DNA of 32,165 nt from an uncultured Treponema sp. (GCA_937892225.1 CALAUH010000114.1:1-32165); one strand, 5' to 3'; shown: positions 7,481 through 15,321, numbered from the stretch's first letter. Made by a program: numbers and translations. Notes: generated from the sequence alone by a model not told the origin.

Positions 7481-8050
7481 TTAAGATATAATAAAATCTT
7501 TAGCATAAGGTAAAGTTTCAAGCCATTTAATAAATATTTTCCACTCAGGCAAAATATGATTTTTTCTTTGTTTATAAATAGTTTTAAGTTGTGAATAATT
7601 AGTAGTCATTCCTGCTGTTAGTTTTAATCCGTTTGGAATGTTGTATAATACTTTTAAATAATTTTCGTTTGTAGGATTAATATTATATTCTCTTACAAGA
7701 TCTTCAAGTATTGTGATTATTTTGTTAGAAACATATTCTATGCAATTTTTTTTAATATCCATTTTTGTAATTTTATGAATTGTCGATTGGGATGATACTA
7801 TATCTAAAAAATGGTATCTTTCTGCTTCAACCCATGCTTTTACAGTAAAAGTTAAATCGAATTGAACGATTATGCCGATTAAAAAATTATTATGAGCCGT
7901 TCCAGGTCCATAATTACCTAAAGTTTTAATAGTATCAGTAATTTCGTTTGAACATTTTGATACATCTACACTTTTAGGAAATTTTGACACTCTAAATGAA
8001 TTTTCAAGTCCGTAAATTTTAACGTTATTTATAACATCATTAATAATCAT
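7481..8050 (-). CDS. Phage protein resembling ThyX-type thymidylate synthase
   Basis: 189 aa. The segment AERYHFLDIVSSQSTIHK (about residues 76-93) resembles the ThyX signature RHR...S.N..S.R in layout but lacks its exact residues. Other blocks are GPGTAHNNFL, LTFTVKAWVEAERYHF, and GLKLTAGMTTNYSQLKTIYK with WKIFIKWLETLPY at the end. I recall this as a conserved phage family of uncertain activity. The altered signature means dUMP methylation should not be assumed. It overlaps the upstream gene by 11 nt. Confidence 0.5.
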   Translation of the reverse strand: MIINDVINNVKIYGLENSFRVSKFPKSVDVSKCSNEITDTIKTLGNYGPGTAHNNFLIGIIVQFDLTFTVKAWVEAERYHFLDIVSSQSTIHKITKMDIKKNCIEYVSNKIITILEDLVREYNINPTNENYLKVLYNIPNGLKLTAGMTTNYSQLKTIYKQRKNHILPEWKIFIKWLETLPYAKDFIIS

Positions 8051-8471
8051 TTTTTACAACATCCAAATAAAATTTATTTTCCGGTGAATCGGTCCAGTAA
8101 ACCGATATACCTAAACCTAATAAATAACCTATAACCATTGATACGCTACAACGTTGATTTAATAATTCAGTAGTATTCTGCATTGGAGCATCCATCAATA
8201 CAATTTCTGAATATCCTTCTAAATAAGCCTGAATTAATAAAATTGAAATACTATTATTTAATGGCAAAAGTTTTTTATAATTATATATTTCTGGATTTAA
8301 GTCTTTTTGTGTTAGAATATTTTTATGATAAATATTTATGCCATGAAATTCATAATATCTATCAGCACCAATTCTAAGATCAGTTCCTAAAGCCCATGTT
8401 TCAAAACCAGTTTTTTTAATTTTTTCAAAATCTGTAGTTCCACACTTTCCAAAAATAACTACTTTATCCAT
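8040..8471 (-). CDS. Rossmann-like phage protein of unknown function
   Basis: 143 aa. It begins MDKVVIFGKCGTTDFEKIKK, a beta strand plus a Gly-containing loop. WALGTDLRIGADRYYEFHGI, ISILLIQAYLEGYSEIVLMD and a final strand GLGISVYWTD follow. The pattern fits a family of phage Rossmann-like proteins whose motif is a dinucleotide-type loop followed by [FL]E[MF]H. The enzyme activity is unknown. There is no ribosome site. Its ATG follows a 16-bp stem-loop closely. Confidence 0.5.
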   Translation of the reverse strand: MDKVVIFGKCGTTDFEKIKKTGFETWALGTDLRIGADRYYEFHGINIYHKNILTQKDLNPEIYNYKKLLPLNNSISILLIQAYLEGYSEIVLMDAPMQNTTELLNQRCSVSMVIGYLLGLGISVYWTDSPENKFYLDVVKNDY

Positions 8472-8485
8472 ATTTTTTCAAAATA

Positions 8486-8541
8486 AAGTTAGAAATCATT
8501 TCAACCTTTTCAGGAAGTCCAAATTAAATGATTTCTAACTT
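8486..8541 (-). terminator. 16-bp perfect hairpin, probable terminator
   Basis: AAGTTAGAAATCATTT (8486-8501) is the exact reverse complement of 8526-8541, with a 24-nt loop. On the minus strand a T-rich stretch (TTTATTTT) follows. It lies between the membrane-protein gene and the Rossmann-like gene and probably ends or reduces the SSB transcript. Confidence 0.6.
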
Positions 8542-8556
8542 AAAAATTAATTAATT

Positions 8557-8883
8557 TTATTTTTTGAGCTTCTCAATAAGAGTAGGTCCAAAAATACCAA
8601 TAATTAAAGTTACGATTGCAATAATTGAAGCAATAAGAGTTGTACCTAAATCCTGAGATAATCCAGCTACAGCACAGGCAAAACCACCAATACAAATAAA
8701 AATAAGAGTTAGAACATCTAACCATTTTTTATTTGATTTTTCCCATGTTGATACAACTAAAGCACCAAAACCAAAAGCCGCAACAAATAATGCTGGTACA
8801 TCATTTGCAATATTAGTGAAACAAGCTAAAGCTGAACCTGCCACTAAACAAATAATGCCTATCCATTTCCAAACATTTTTCAT
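8557..8883 (-). CDS. Small membrane protein, four predicted helices (holin-like size)
   Basis: 108 aa. Hydrophobic stretches lie at about residues 7-25, 28-46, 56-76 and 80-100, separated by short charged loops (EKSNKKW). The C-terminus is KLKK. The ribosome site GGGAGG is strong. The size and helix pattern would suit a holin or other small phage membrane protein. No lysis enzyme lies nearby, so holin is only a possibility. It follows SSB and precedes a terminator. Confidence 0.6.
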   Translation of the reverse strand: MKNVWKWIGIICLVAGSALACFTNIANDVPALFVAAFGFGALVVSTWEKSNKKWLDVLTLIFICIGGFACAVAGLSQDLGTTLIASIIAIVTLIIGIFGPTLIEKLKK

Positions 8884-8952
8884 TTTAAGCCTCCCATAAA
8901 ATTTTTATTTTTAGACTTTTTTCAGTTACCTGATAAAATCTATGAAAACTAA

Positions 8953-9384
8953 TTAAAACGGTACATCACCAAAACTACCATCATGAGTTTCAAAAGAAGT
9001 ATTTGTATTTGCATTTTTATTTTCTGAATTTTCAGAATTCTTTGTTCCACCAATTAATTCAATATGATCTGCCTGAACAAATACTTTACTTTGAGATTTA
9101 CCTTCTTTATCAGTCCATCTTTCCTGTTTTAAATATCCCTGAACAGCAATTTTCTGACCTTTAACAAAATAAGGTTTTAAATTTTCTGCCGTTTTACCTG
9201 TACATTGAATTTCAAAATAAAAAACTTCATCTACCCAGTTATCACCGGATTTATGTGAACGATTAACAGCAATTGATAATCTTGCATGAGCATTTCCATT
9301 ACTGAAATATCCAAAATCTCTTTCATCATCTGTAACATTTCTAGTAAGATTTCCAACTAAAACAACAGTATTCAAATTTGTCAT
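8953..9384 (-). CDS. ssb: Single-stranded DNA-binding protein
   Basis: 143 aa. The OB-fold core is recognisable: MTNLNTVVLVGNLTRNVTDD, ARLSIAVNR, FYFEIQCTGKTAENL, KGQKIAVQGYLKQERW and QADHIELI. A low-complexity Asn/Ser/Glu linker leads to the acidic tip GDVPF, which recruits other replication and repair proteins as DDIPF does in bacterial SSB. It coats single strands during replication and works with RecT and the exonuclease. It is first in its unit, behind its own promoter and operator-like palindrome. Confidence 0.93.
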   Translation of the reverse strand: MTNLNTVVLVGNLTRNVTDDERDFGYFSNGNAHARLSIAVNRSHKSGDNWVDEVFYFEIQCTGKTAENLKPYFVKGQKIAVQGYLKQERWTDKEGKSQSKVFVQADHIELIGGTKNSENSENKNANTNTSFETHDGSFGDVPF

Positions 9385-9415
9385 ATAAAACCTCTTTATA
9401 TCTTTATTTTATATT

Positions 9416-9443
9416 ATTATACAAGATTTTTCTTGTTTTGCCA
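9416..9443 (-). promoter_or_regulatory. SSB promoter with operator-like palindrome (site B)
   Basis: The minus-strand -10 TATAAT is at 9416-9421. The spacer is filled by the inverted repeat ACAAGATTTTTCTTGT (9421-9436), and a weak -35 (TGGCAA, 9438-9443) lies upstream. The palindrome abuts the -10 box, an arrangement suited to repression. It shares its half-sites with the sites at 6690, 16118, 26401 and 29849. Confidence 0.55.
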
Positions 9444-9454
9444 CTAAAAAAATA

Positions 9455-9796
9455 TTATTTTTCTGAATCTTCTTTTTTTATTTTTTTAGTATATTTTTTA
9501 ACATAATCATCAACCGTTAATACAGCACCACAATCTTTGCACATATAATAATCATAAAATGTTTTTCTTTCTTCTCCGTTTTGATATTTATAAAATTCTG
9601 CCTGGTGTATAAACTCAATATTTTGTAAAACTGTCATTTTTTTATCAAAATCCCAACCTGCTTTTGTTTTTTCATCCCAACAATAAATACATTTTGCATA
9701 CTTAGATTTATCTGTAAGCTGGTGTTTATCTAAAATTATAACTTTACTAGGTTGATATTTTTTATTTTGATTCTGTAATTCATTAATTGTACCCAT
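9455..9796 (-). CDS. Zinc-ribbon hypothetical protein (113 aa)
   Basis: It contains CIYCWDEKTKAGW (about residues 36-48) and YMCKDCGAVLT (about 84-94), two CxxC knuckles that can form one zinc ribbon. The C-terminus is Lys-rich. It lies between the helicase-loader and SSB genes, so a role in replication is possible but not shown. No specific family is recognised. Confidence 0.65.
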   Translation of the reverse strand: MGTINELQNQNKKYQPSKVIILDKHQLTDKSKYAKCIYCWDEKTKAGWDFDKKMTVLQNIEFIHQAEFYKYQNGEERKTFYDYYMCKDCGAVLTVDDYVKKYTKKIKKEDSEK

Positions 9797-9810
9797 ATTT
9801 TATAACTCCA

Positions 9811-10605
9811 TTAATTACTACTTCTATAATCTTTTGCATTAATATTAATTAATTTTGAATTTTGTCTTAATCTGCTAATTACATCTACATCCATGTAATT
9901 TTCAAAACATTTATCGCAACCGTTATTTTTACATTCACTTCTTATATGACCGTTACTCATCAACATAAACGGTAAACCTCTAACATGTCTTTTGTCTAAT
10001 ACATAAGATAGCCAGTTAAATTCTGCCTGACTTCCTTTTGTCCTTCCAACTTCATCAATTGCAAGAAAAGGTATAGATGCTAATTCTCTAACTATTTCCA
10101 ATTCTGTTTTATCCGCTTTAACGGTGTAAGATTGTCTAATCATTGTACTAATCTCATACATTGTTAATATTTTGCCTTTTAATGTTTTAGCAGCAATAGA
10201 GCCTAAAAGTGTTTTACCTGTTCCAGTGCCACCAAGTAAAATTACTTTTTTTAATTCACCGTTAATTAATTTTTCAACAGATTCTTTTGCTTTTTTTTCT
10301 GATTCAGAAGTTGGAATATAATCATCTAAAGTTTTTAAATAAAATTCAGGTTCAACATTACATTCTTTACAAAGATTTATGTTTTCTTCTGTCTGGCGTT
10401 TCTTTGCTTGTTCCAATTCTTTATCAAGCCTTATTTTTCGACAAACAGGACATTCATTTTTAATAACTTCATCACCATTTTCGTAAATATCAACATCAGA
10501 TTCATAATCACCATGTAAAATACAAGTAATTAATTTTTTCTTAGTTGTTACTGGAGCAGAAAAATTTTTAAGACAATCAAATTGTAATCCTTGTATAACA
10601 CCCAT
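9811..10605 (-). CDS. DnaC-like helicase loader (AAA+ ATPase)
   Basis: 264 aa. Walker A GGTGTGKT is at residues 125-132, Walker B FLAIDEVG at about 180-187, and a C-terminal SRLRQ carries a candidate arginine finger. The N-terminal third has a Cys-rich zinc-binding region (CILHGD, ECPVC, CKEC) that would contact the helicase. An extra Cys insert (CKNNGCDKC) lies near the C-terminus. The protein loads the replicative helicase at the origin. It follows the initiator gene by 5 nt, with AAAGGAG before the ATG. Confidence 0.88.
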   Translation of the reverse strand: MGVIQGLQFDCLKNFSAPVTTKKKLITCILHGDYESDVDIYENGDEVIKNECPVCRKIRLDKELEQAKKRQTEENINLCKECNVEPEFYLKTLDDYIPTSESEKKAKESVEKLINGELKKVILLGGTGTGKTLLGSIAAKTLKGKILTMYEISTMIRQSYTVKADKTELEIVRELASIPFLAIDEVGRTKGSQAEFNWLSYVLDKRHVRGLPFMLMSNGHIRSECKNNGCDKCFENYMDVDVISRLRQNSKLININAKDYRSSN

Positions 10606-10610
10606 TTTTT

Positions 10611-11348
10611 TTAATCTCCTTTCAGCCAGTTTTCAGGATTATTCATGTATTCATTTTTTAATGAATCTGTTTTTATATTTTGGTAATTTATTTTAGTTAA
10701 TTGTGGTTTTGCATTTGATAACCAATTATTAATGAATTTTGGCATCCCTTTTTCAGTTTTCCTTTTTTCTTGATTTGATAAGAGCCAGGATTGCATTTTT
10801 TTCAACTCATAATCAACATCAATATTGCTATATGTCTGTTTATAATTCTCGTATAAGAGTTTAGATAAATACCAGTAATTTTTATTTTTAAGAATAAAAG
10901 GATTTACAGGAGCTTTTTCTTCAGTTGTATTATTACTTGTATTATTATTATTTATATTATTATTACTTGTATTATTATCTTTTAAAATTTTTGAATACCC
11001 CTCTTCAATTTTTTGAATACCCTCTTCGTTATTTTTGAATACCTCTTCATTTTTTTGAATACAGTTATCAGATATATAAATACGTCTTTCCTTACATTCT
11101 TTACCTTCATAAACATATTCAACATTAATGTAACCTTTATCAGTTAATTGTTTTACCCAATTACTAATTGATGATGGTACTACATTATAAAGCTGTGCAA
11201 AATAATTATTTGATGCAAAACAATACCCTTCTTTTGAGGCAAGACATGTTAATTCAGAATAAAATAATTTTGCATTAGGTGATAAATCTTTATCATATCT
11301 TACATTTGCAGGAATGATTCCATAATAATTTGGTTTTTCAGTTAACAT
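10611..11348 (-). CDS. Replication initiator / replisome organiser (winged-helix, DnaD-type)
   Basis: 245 aa. The N-terminal winged-helix domain (about residues 5-90) shows PNYYGIIPANVRYDKDLSPN, AKLFYSELTCL, FAQLYNVVPSSISNWVKQL and DKGYINVEYVYEGKE, as in phage replisome organisers. The middle (about 100-145) is low complexity (EE, Asn, Thr). Its DNA carries four 20-22-bp iterons and an AT-rich stretch. The C-terminal region is DnaD-like. It binds the origin and recruits the loader encoded just downstream. Confidence 0.82.
   Translation of the reverse strand: MLTEKPNYYGIIPANVRYDKDLSPNAKLFYSELTCLASKEGYCFASNNYFAQLYNVVPSSISNWVKQLTDKGYINVEYVYEGKECKERRIYISDNCIQKNEEVFKNNEEGIQKIEEGYSKILKDNNTSNNNINNNNTSNNTTEEKAPVNPFILKNKNYWYLSKLLYENYKQTYSNIDVDYELKKMQSWLLSNQEKRKTEKGMPKFINNWLSNAKPQLTKINYQNIKTDSLKNEYMNNPENWLKGD
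10929..11063. other. Candidate replication origin: four iterons plus AT-rich stretch
   Basis: TTTTTGAATAC[CA] occurs at 10988, 11010, 11032 and 11052 (spacing 22, 22 and 20 bp). Beside it, 10929-10980 is almost pure A/T with a 19-bp direct repeat (10929-10947 and 10959-10977). The spacing is not a multiple of three, so the iterons are not a by-product of a protein repeat. Iterons plus AT-rich DNA inside the initiator gene is the layout of the lambda origin within gene O. Confidence 0.6.
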
Positions 11349-11356
11349 ATTTCACC

Positions 11357-12007
11357 TCATGCTTTACAATATTCTAAAGGAGTAGTTATCGAAGTATGAT
11401 TTTTTATATTTAATGGCTTAATCGTATTAAATCCAAATACACACTTTGCATATTCATTAAGTTCATTTACTTCATGTTGCAAAAATTGATTATTTATTTC
11501 CATTTCTTGATATTTTTCAGATGATGTTATTGATAATTCATTCTCAATTATTATCTCAATAACTTCTTCTACACACTTTTTCGCATCATGATACACTTCT
11601 GAACCTAAAAACCTAATTGGTAAAAATCCTGATTTTATATATGCCCTATCTTTTTTTCTATCATTAATAGCCTGTTCTTTTGTTTTTTCATGCCACTTAT
11701 ATCCATCAATTTCAATAACATATCCTTTATCAGTATTTCCAACTTCTATTTTGAAATCAGGAATATATCCAGATACTAAACATTCATGATCATTATTACT
11801 ATAAAAATTCAGAATTGTACTAATTTTAAAATTATTTTCTTGTATCGTTATATCTAATACTTTTACGTTTTCTCCAAAATAATCAACATCTAAATTTGAT
11901 ATTCTATATTTACATTCCATTCCTGATTTTAATAAATATACTTTTTCTGATTCACTTGAAATTATTAAATTTAAAACATCATTAAACATTGTTTCTATTT
12001 TATTCAT
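11357..12007 (-). CDS. DUF559/Vsr-like PD-(D/E)XK nuclease
   Basis: 216 aa. The C-terminal half has IPDFKIEV, YVIEIDGYKWHE, NDRKKDRAYIKSGF and PIRFLGSEV. This is the D...ExD...KDR...RF pattern of DUF559/very-short-patch-repair-like nucleases (Asp in PDF, Glu/Asp in EID). The N-terminal ~100 residues are unassigned. The start is set at MNKIETMF because AAAGGTGG lies 5 bases upstream. A longer reading frame exists but would overlap the upstream gene by 86 nt. It may nick or resolve DNA, but its target is unknown. Confidence 0.72.
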   Translation of the reverse strand: MNKIETMFNDVLNLIISSESEKVYLLKSGMECKYRISNLDVDYFGENVKVLDITIQENNFKISTILNFYSNNDHECLVSGYIPDFKIEVGNTDKGYVIEIDGYKWHEKTKEQAINDRKKDRAYIKSGFLPIRFLGSEVYHDAKKCVEEVIEIIIENELSITSSEKYQEMEINNQFLQHEVNELNEYAKCVFGFNTIKPLNIKNHTSITTPLEYCKA

Positions 12008-12023
12008 ATACCCACCTTTTCTG

Positions 12024-12314
12024 TTATTTTCTGTTATAATTCTGTCTTGTTTTGTCATTTTGCCAACGTTTTTGACTTCCTTTAATACCTGCTTTTCTTT
12101 TATTTTCAATGTTTTTTAATTCCATTTTTTCAGCAATAAGCACCGTTTGTATTTTATTAAATATGGATAAACTTTTTCCTTTTAATTTTTCCGGTAAAAT
12201 TTCATTACTTGAATATTCAGATAAAGCATTTACAACCTTCTTAAATTGTGATGGTCTTAATTTATTCAATTCGTTCAGGTAGACTTCATAAAATTTAAAG
12301 TATTTATTTTTCAT
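12024..12314 (-). CDS. DUF6291-like replication-region protein (96 aa)
   Basis: The N-terminal helices KFYEVYLNELNKLRPSQFKK and VVNALSEYSS, followed by a Lys-rich KRKAGIKGSQKRW basic tail, match the small DUF6291 pattern. I recall this family beside phage initiator genes. The basic end suggests nucleic-acid binding. The stop codon precedes the nuclease gene's ribosome site by a few bases. The start is coupled to the upstream stop. Confidence 0.6.
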   Translation of the reverse strand: MKNKYFKFYEVYLNELNKLRPSQFKKVVNALSEYSSNEILPEKLKGKSLSIFNKIQTVLIAEKMELKNIENKRKAGIKGSQKRWQNDKTRQNYNRK

Positions 12315-12578
12315 TTAATTACCCCCATTCTCAGAAATTAATTTATTAATCTGCTTTTCATAAGATTTAATTTTTTGATTTAATTCTTCTATTTCATTTT
12401 TTAATAAATCAACTTCACCTTTATTACACCAATCCAATCCAACAAGATCCATCATTTGTTTTATTTCTAAATTTTCATCTACCAAAACTTTTTTTACATC
12501 TTTTCTTATTTTATCTAATTCTTTTTTAATTCCGCAGCCTTCACAAATACTAATAGTTTTTCTAGGTTTATAACTCAT
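12315..12578 (-). CDS. Small coiled-coil protein with CxxC (87 aa)
   Basis: It begins MSYKPRKTISICEGCGIKKE, with one CxxC pair. Another Cys is at about residue 51 (LDWCNKG). The last ~35 residues (LLKNEIEELNQKIKSYEKQI) are a clear heptad coiled coil. It sits between the HNHc-like nuclease and the DUF6291-like gene with almost no spacing. The function is unknown. A dimeric accessory or regulatory protein is plausible. Confidence 0.62.
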   Translation of the reverse strand: MSYKPRKTISICEGCGIKKELDKIRKDVKKVLVDENLEIKQMMDLVGLDWCNKGEVDLLKNEIEELNQKIKSYEKQINKLISENGGN

Positions 12579-12580
12579 AT

Positions 12581-13405
12581 TTACTCCATAGCCTGATTTA
12601 CTAAATTATCAATTAAAAGAGAATTATTCTCTTTATCCAACAAAGAAGCCTTTTTATAAGCTGTTTCAACTTTATTTCTTAAATGAGGATATACTTCCAG
12701 AAATTCATCCCAGTTCTTACATTGTTGATGAAAAAAATTATGTTCATCCTCAGTAAGTACCATTATGTTCCACGCTTTATCAATTGCACCAGGATTAGCT
12801 CCACGTGATACAATATGATGTAAATGTAAATTACCACCTCTACCGGATGCCTCTGAATAGTTTACCTTTTCTTTAAGTTCTTGAATTGATTTAAATTCTT
12901 CAAACTCGTTTTCAGGTCTACTTTTCCATTCTTCCCACTCATAAATAAATTTTCTTACATCTGTTTGTAAGTCATAATTAAGATCACAAGTTGAAGCTAT
13001 ATAATTCAAAATTGAATCTATAAATCTTCCACATTGTTCTGTATTCATTTCTGATAAATGAACAATTCTTAATTTATTATTTATTTTTGATGGTTTTCTG
13101 TCGGCATATTCTTCAAGTAAAGATGAATAAATATCATATAATTCTTCATGTGTACCACGCCTGTTTTCCATGCTTTCAAAAATAATTCCTACTAGTACCC
13201 AAACAGCATTATTCTGTTTAAAAGTTCTGTGTTGATATGGAGCATTTATTTCACATCGTAGTAATATTTCTTTTTTTGTACGATTTTCTCTTTCTGCCTT
13301 ATTTGTAAATAATTTATTAATAATATAATTATCCTTATCATCTAAAGGTTTTAATATTATTTTTCCATTTACCAAGCATCCATGAAAATGTGATATTATT
13401 TTCAT
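12581..13405 (-). CDS. Phage HNH nuclease, HNHc_6-like with NinB-like N-terminus
   Basis: 274 aa. The N-terminal part contains TFKQNNAVWVLVGIIFESM, resembling NinB/Orf-type recombination proteins. The C-terminal part has LHLHHIVSRGANPGA, WNIMVLTEDEHNFFHQ and FLEVYPHLR, an HNH layout (HH...N...H) of the putative phage HNHc nucleases found in recombination modules. It likely acts on recombination or replication intermediates. Its first 19 residues (MKIISHFHGCLVNGKIILK) are echoed by a 26-aa open frame at 14033-14113 on the other side of an HNH homing endonuclease. Confidence 0.7.
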   Translation of the reverse strand: MKIISHFHGCLVNGKIILKPLDDKDNYIINKLFTNKAERENRTKKEILLRCEINAPYQHRTFKQNNAVWVLVGIIFESMENRRGTHEELYDIYSSLLEEYADRKPSKINNKLRIVHLSEMNTEQCGRFIDSILNYIASTCDLNYDLQTDVRKFIYEWEEWKSRPENEFEEFKSIQELKEKVNYSEASGRGGNLHLHHIVSRGANPGAIDKAWNIMVLTEDEHNFFHQQCKNWDEFLEVYPHLRNKVETAYKKASLLDKENNSLLIDNLVNQAME

Positions 13406-14043
13406 CTTTTTCTATACTCCACTACATCATAAAGATTCATTCCTTTTGAAATATAGGTTGTTAAGGTTGTTCTAGAAATATTCAATTCTCTACTCCATTG
13501 TGATAATGTTTGAGTTTTACCTTGATACTCTAAAAAATGATTTATATTCTTCCTGTTAATTATTTGTTCTTCTTTTGTTGCCCATCTGCAATTTTCTGGA
13601 CAATAATTTCCATCACTATTAATGCGATCAATAGTTAAATCATCAGAATATCCGTTTTCTATCGCCCATTTTCTAAAATTATCAAAATCATTTACCCATT
13701 CTTCACAAACACGAATTCCTTTATCGTAATAGTAAGCAGCCATTTGATTTCCAGGTTTACTACATCTATATTTCATATTTGCCCATATTTTATACAAGCG
13801 TGTTTCTTTATTATTTATACAAGCTCCATGTTTATATGTATTAATATGTCTTTTATCTGATAATAAACATCCACAAGATTTTACAAGTCCTGTAGTTAAT
13901 AGATTTGTTGCTTTCACTATTTCATTTCCACAATCACACTTACACTTCCAGTAAGTTCTATGACTTTTAGAATCGGTATATGAATATGAAATAACCGTAA
14001 GTCTTTCAAATTTCATACCAACTAAATTTTTTCTATTCGCCAT
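13402..14043 (-). CDS. HNH homing endonuclease (AP2/HNH type)
   Basis: 213 aa. The zinc ribbon WKCKCDCGN...KSCGCL spans about residues 32-60. The nuclease block around LTIDRINSDGNYCPENCRWA (about 136-155) gives the conserved D-R-I...G-x-Y...N-C-R-W-A of phage HNH enzymes. A C-terminal DNA-binding repeat follows (TLSQWSRELNISRTTLTTYI). It is a selfish free-standing endonuclease. AAAGGTGG precedes the ATG. The gene lies between a truncated copy of the start of the next gene and that gene itself, as if it arrived by recombination there. It overlaps its neighbour by ATGA. Confidence 0.87.
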   Translation of the reverse strand: MANRKNLVGMKFERLTVISYSYTDSKSHRTYWKCKCDCGNEIVKATNLLTTGLVKSCGCLLSDKRHINTYKHGACINNKETRLYKIWANMKYRCSKPGNQMAAYYYDKGIRVCEEWVNDFDNFRKWAIENGYSDDLTIDRINSDGNYCPENCRWATKEEQIINRKNINHFLEYQGKTQTLSQWSRELNISRTTLTTYISKGMNLYDVVEYRKR

Positions 14044-14113
14044 ACCATCCACCTTTTTTGAGAATAATATAATTTCCTTTAAGTACACCATGAAAAAAAC
14101 TTGTTATTTTCAT
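14033..14113 (-). pseudogene. Truncated copy of the N-terminus of the HNHc_6-like nuclease gene (26 aa)
   Basis: The open frame starts at ATG 14111-14113 behind AAGGAGTAAAT. Its first 19 residues (MKITSFFHGVLKGNYIILK) align with the start of the 274-aa protein at 12581-13405 (MKIISHFHGCLVNGKIILK), with different codons. It stops after 26 codons, 10 nt inside the HNH gene. It looks like the leftover 5' end of an older or other-lineage version of that gene. It may still be translated, since its ribosome site is intact. Confidence 0.6.
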
Positions 14114-14115
14114 AT

Positions 14116-14574
14116 TTACTCCTTATCCCAGCCAATAAATGAAACAAAATCTGCAATATCTGAACTAACAGTTTCATCTTCCCACCATTTCCAGACAGTT
14201 TCTCTTGTTGGCTCTTCCCATTCACCTTGCTTGTAACGAATTCTATAATTATTGACAAGTTCTTTATCATGAGTATAAGCATAACCACAATCATGATTAT
14301 AAACGAGCTTACCATCATGAAAACAATATTCAACTCCAAAGCACTTCAATAACTGACTAAATTCATAGTTAGTCAAATGTGTTTCTTCCTTTGTTTCTGA
14401 ACAATGCTTGTAAGTATTAATTGTTGCTATAACAGGATAATCTGTATCTGCTTCTTTCATCCCTTCTTCTGAAAGAATATGAACTACATATGCTTTAATT
14501 TTATTTCCTTTATTTTCATCATTCCAAACCCACATCCATCTAGGTTTACCATTCCATTCTGTTACTTCTTTCAA
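14116..14574 (-). CDS. Hypothetical protein (152 aa), TTG start
   Basis: No family is recognised. It is Trp-rich (WNGKPRWMWVWND near the start, ETVWKWWEDE near the end) and acidic, soluble, with one HDCGYAYTHD segment. The start is TTG at 14572-14574, six bases after GGAG. The only later Met is well inside. It ends in GWDKE with the stop embedded in the next ribosome site (AAGGAGTAA). Phage early proteins of this sort often have accessory roles, but nothing here shows one. Confidence 0.62.
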   Translation of the reverse strand: MKEVTEWNGKPRWMWVWNDENKGNKIKAYVVHILSEEGMKEADTDYPVIATINTYKHCSETKEETHLTNYEFSQLLKCFGVEYCFHDGKLVYNHDCGYAYTHDKELVNNYRIRYKQGEWEEPTRETVWKWWEDETVSSDIADFVSFIGWDKE

Positions 14575-14584
14575 AAGTTACTCC

Positions 14585-14698
14585 TTAATTAAAATATTTC
14601 TCAATCACACCGAGTGTTATTCTTGATTGATATGTCAAATAAGAAATAACAGAAAATCTTTTAAATCTTCTAACCAATAAGTTTTTCTTATTCAACAT
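14585..14698 (-). pseudogene. Decayed N-terminal fragment of an HNH homing endonuclease
   Basis: A 37-codon frame without a ribosome site. Its first 20 residues (MLNKKNLLVRRFKRFSVISY) align with the start of the intact HNH enzyme (MANRKNLVGMKFERLTVISY). DNA similarity is plain over about 60 bases. It then loses the zinc ribbon and ends. This is the remnant of a second, related endonuclease 0.5 kb upstream of the intact one. Confidence 0.55.
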
Positions 14699-14713
14699 AT
14701 CAATTATCATTTA

Positions 14714-15321
14714 TTAGAATACATCCTCACCAAATTCTTGCTGTTCAAATACTTTATCAAGCATTTTTTCTTCTTCCGGTGATATTGTTTCAGTTGATTC
14801 CATTGAATTAAAATCAGGATTAGAATTTGAAGTATTTTCAGGAATAGCCTTTTTTTCAATAATTTCTGCATCTTCTACATTGTTATTGTAATCAACTACA
14901 GAATAATTTGATTCATCCATCTTAATATCTTCTTTTTCTTCTCTTGATACGGCATCAATAGCTTCAATTGAAATAGGACATAATTTAAGTGCCTGAATAA
15001 CGCAAGTTTTTAATGCCATAGCATCAAAATTTTTATTCCAAACATTTTCAGGATCTTTTGGATTATATGCTTTAGAAAAATTATCACGATGTTTTTCAAT
15101 ATCTTTTTTAGTTTTAATACAGAATTGAACACCACCATTGACTAATTCAACCAAGCAATAATAAGCAACTACTTCACCTCTTTCTTTCATGATGTCGATT
15201 TTATGAGATAAATGTCGATTCATTCCTAATTCAACATCTACAATATCATTTTCGTGTATAGGTTCAGCAGCAATTGTTTTAATTGTATTTGAACGTCTTG
15301 CAAGTGCAATTAAACCTTTAT
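14714..15321 (-). CDS. recT: RecT single-strand annealing protein, exon 2
   Basis: This exon continues RecT after the group I intron. It begins within codon Tyr of GYKGLI (exon 1 supplies the T, exon 2 the AT). It carries LIALARRSNTIKTIAAEPIH, VVAYYCLVELVNGG, the family WNKNFDAMALKTCVIQALKL helix and an acidic, low-complexity C-terminal tail ending EDVF, perhaps for SSB-type contacts. Exon lengths 337 + 608 = 945 nt give exactly 314 codons plus stop. Read without splicing, the frame extends back into the intron with an unrelated N-terminus, which should not be taken as the protein. Confidence 0.88.

Noticed and set aside
14079..14339. Hydrophobic minus-strand frame inside the 152-aa gene
   Set aside because: It looks like a membrane protein start but has no ribosome site and overlaps the 152-aa frame entirely.
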